Shown here: positions 5,267 through 6,274 of the stretch, one piece after another
Position numbering within the stretch: the first letter of the stretch is position 1
Layout of the letters: every line of letters begins with the position of its first letter
From: Lonsdalea britannica
GTDB lineage: Bacteria; Pseudomonadota; Gammaproteobacteria; Enterobacterales; Enterobacteriaceae
Reading direction: 5' to 3'
Length of the DNA stretch: 6,274 nt
Assembly: GCF_946477055.1 (NCBI RefSeq)
Contig: NZ_CAMKXG010000208.1
Coordinates: forward strand, 1 to 6,274
Position numbers and translations under genes: made by a program
The notes under the pieces: model-generated
Databases searched by the model: none
Seen by the model: the letters and a program-made list of their open reading frames with translations, nothing else
What the model was told of the DNA's origin: nothing

Positions 5267-6274
5267 ATGGCTAACCGACTTCACCAGACGGTGATGGCGA
5301 TGTTGGCGACAACGCTGCTTGCCGGCAGCCCGGTCGCCGTCGGCGCTGACGTTCAGGATCGTTTGCCCGATATCGGCACGACGGCCGGCGCTACGCTGAG
5401 CATCAATCAGGAACTGGAGATGGGGGATTTCTATCTCCGCAAACTGCGAGCAGGCGCCCCGCTGGTCAACGATCCCCTGCTTCTCCAGTACATCAATCAG
5501 CTCGGTAACCGGCTGGTCAAATCCGCCGACTCCGTGCGGACACCGTTTCACTTCTTTCTGGTCAATAACGACGAAATCAACGCCTTCGCCTTTTTCGGCG
5601 GCAACGTGGTGATCCACTCCGGCCTGTTCCGCTACGTGGAAAATGAAAGCGAGCTGGCCTCGGTACTGGCGCATGAAATCTCCCACGTCACCCAGCGCCA
5701 TCTGGCGCGCGCCATCGAGTCGCAGAAAAACAGCGCGCCGTTGACCTGGGCGGGCGCGTTGGGATCGATCCTACTGGCAATGGCTAATCCACAGATGGGG
5801 ATGGCGGCGCTGAGCGGCACGCTGGCGGGAGCGCAGCAAGGCATGATCAGTTTTACGCAGGCCAACGAACAGGAAGCCGACCGCATCGGCATTCAGGTGC
5901 TGCAACGCGCGGGATTCGATCCGCAGGCGATGCCTAATTTCCTTCAGCGTCTGGCCGATCAGACGCGCTATGCCACCACGCCTCCGGAAATGCTGCTCAC
6001 TCACCCGCTGCCGGAAAGTCGACTGTCCGACTCCCGTAACCGTGCCAACCAGATGCGATCCACGCCGGTCCATTCGTCGCAAGATTTCCTGTTAGCGCGT
6101 ATTCGTGTCCTGACGATGTATTCATCGGACGACAACCCGATCGCCGCTACGATTCTGAGCAACTGGGAAAAAGGCAACGTGCGCGAACGCGAGGCGGCGC
6201 AGTATGGCCGGGCGATTCAGGCGTACCAGACCAAGAAATACGACAACGCGCGCGCGGCGCTCCAGCCTCTCCTC
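5267..6274 (+). CDS. bepA: Beta-barrel assembly-enhancing protease BepA, M48 family (cut by the right edge)
   Basis: BepA (YfgC) is a periplasmic zinc metalloprotease and chaperone that helps assemble LptD and degrades stalled outer-membrane proteins at the BAM complex. The first 336 of roughly 487 codons are present, and the frame is open to the edge. A Sec signal peptide covers residues 1-27 (R4, hydrophobic core 9-20, cleavage after VGA). The zinc-binding HEISH motif is at 136-140, the third ligand region NEQEADRIG at 200-208 (E201), and H246 (THPLPESRL) is the residue that in E. coli controls access to the active site; numbering agrees with E. coli. The first TPR-like stretch starts near residue 312; the rest of the TPR domain is outside. 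The ATG is preceded by AAGGGGG with 8 nt spacing. It lies 183 bp after bcp, behind a hairpin, so it probably has its own promoter. E. coli bepA belongs to the sigma-E regulon, but I could not find a convincing sigma-E site here. Confidence 0.97.
   Translation, partial: MANRLHQTVMAMLATTLLAGSPVAVGADVQDRLPDIGTTAGATLSINQELEMGDFYLRKLRAGAPLVNDPLLLQYINQLGNRLVKSADSVRTPFHFFLVNNDEINAFAFFGGNVVIHSGLFRYVENESELASVLAHEISHVTQRHLARAIESQKNSAPLTWAGALGSILLAMANPQMGMAALSGTLAGAQQGMISFTQANEQEADRIGIQVLQRAGFDPQAMPNFLQRLADQTRYATTPPEMLLTHPLPESRLSDSRNRANQMRSTPVHSSQDFLLARIRVLTMYSSDDNPIAATILSNWEKGNVREREAAQYGRAIQAYQTKKYDNARAALQPLL

Noticed and set aside
5213..5701. Open frame on the minus strand opposite bepA
   Set aside because: It lies against the conserved bepA coding sequence; the predicted protein looks like an antisense translation and resembles nothing I know.

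Overview
The window is an ordinary stretch of chromosome from a gram-negative gammaproteobacterium of the order Enterobacterales. Every protein matches its Escherichia coli counterpart closely in length and motifs as I remember those proteins. Moderately high GC content, and a gene order that is E. coli-like but not identical, suggest a soft-rot or plant-associated relative (Pectobacteriaceae such as Dickeya, Pectobacterium, Brenneria or Lonsdalea). That placement is inference; no search was run.

Left block, minus strand, read right to left from 3896 to 1: dapA (lysine and diaminopimelate synthesis) and bamC (outer-membrane protein assembly lipoprotein) form a two-gene unit that ends in a clear Rho-independent terminator at 1929-1952. 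Next comes purC (purine synthesis) with its own leader, which holds a 7-bp hairpin and a near-palindrome. A 9-bp hairpin lies downstream of purC. Then come a YeaL/UPF0756 (DUF441) inner-membrane protein gene and the first 174 codons of tmcA (tRNA(Met) cytidine acetyltransferase), which starts 4 nt after the yeaL stop and runs off the left edge.

Right block, plus strand, from 4044 to the end: gcvR (regulator of the glycine cleavage system, TTG start) and bcp (thiol peroxidase) are separated by 2 nt and form an operon. A hairpin follows bcp. Then comes bepA, a periplasmic M48 metalloprotease for outer-membrane quality control, cut by the right edge after 336 codons. The 147-bp divergent region between dapA and gcvR carries promoter candidates for both directions, an 8-bp tandem repeat that can pair with a downstream inverted copy, and a run of eight T.

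Functionally these are housekeeping genes: amino-acid and purine synthesis, tRNA modification, peroxide defence, and two unlinked parts of outer-membrane biogenesis (BamC and BepA). I found no mobile element, CRISPR array, tRNA, rRNA or toxin/defence gene, and no sign of an undescribed system. The points worth a second look are small: a yeaL gene between purC and tmcA, direct bcp-bepA adjacency, TTG starts, and hairpins or palindromes in the intergenic regions. No gene-free stretch exceeds 300 bases.
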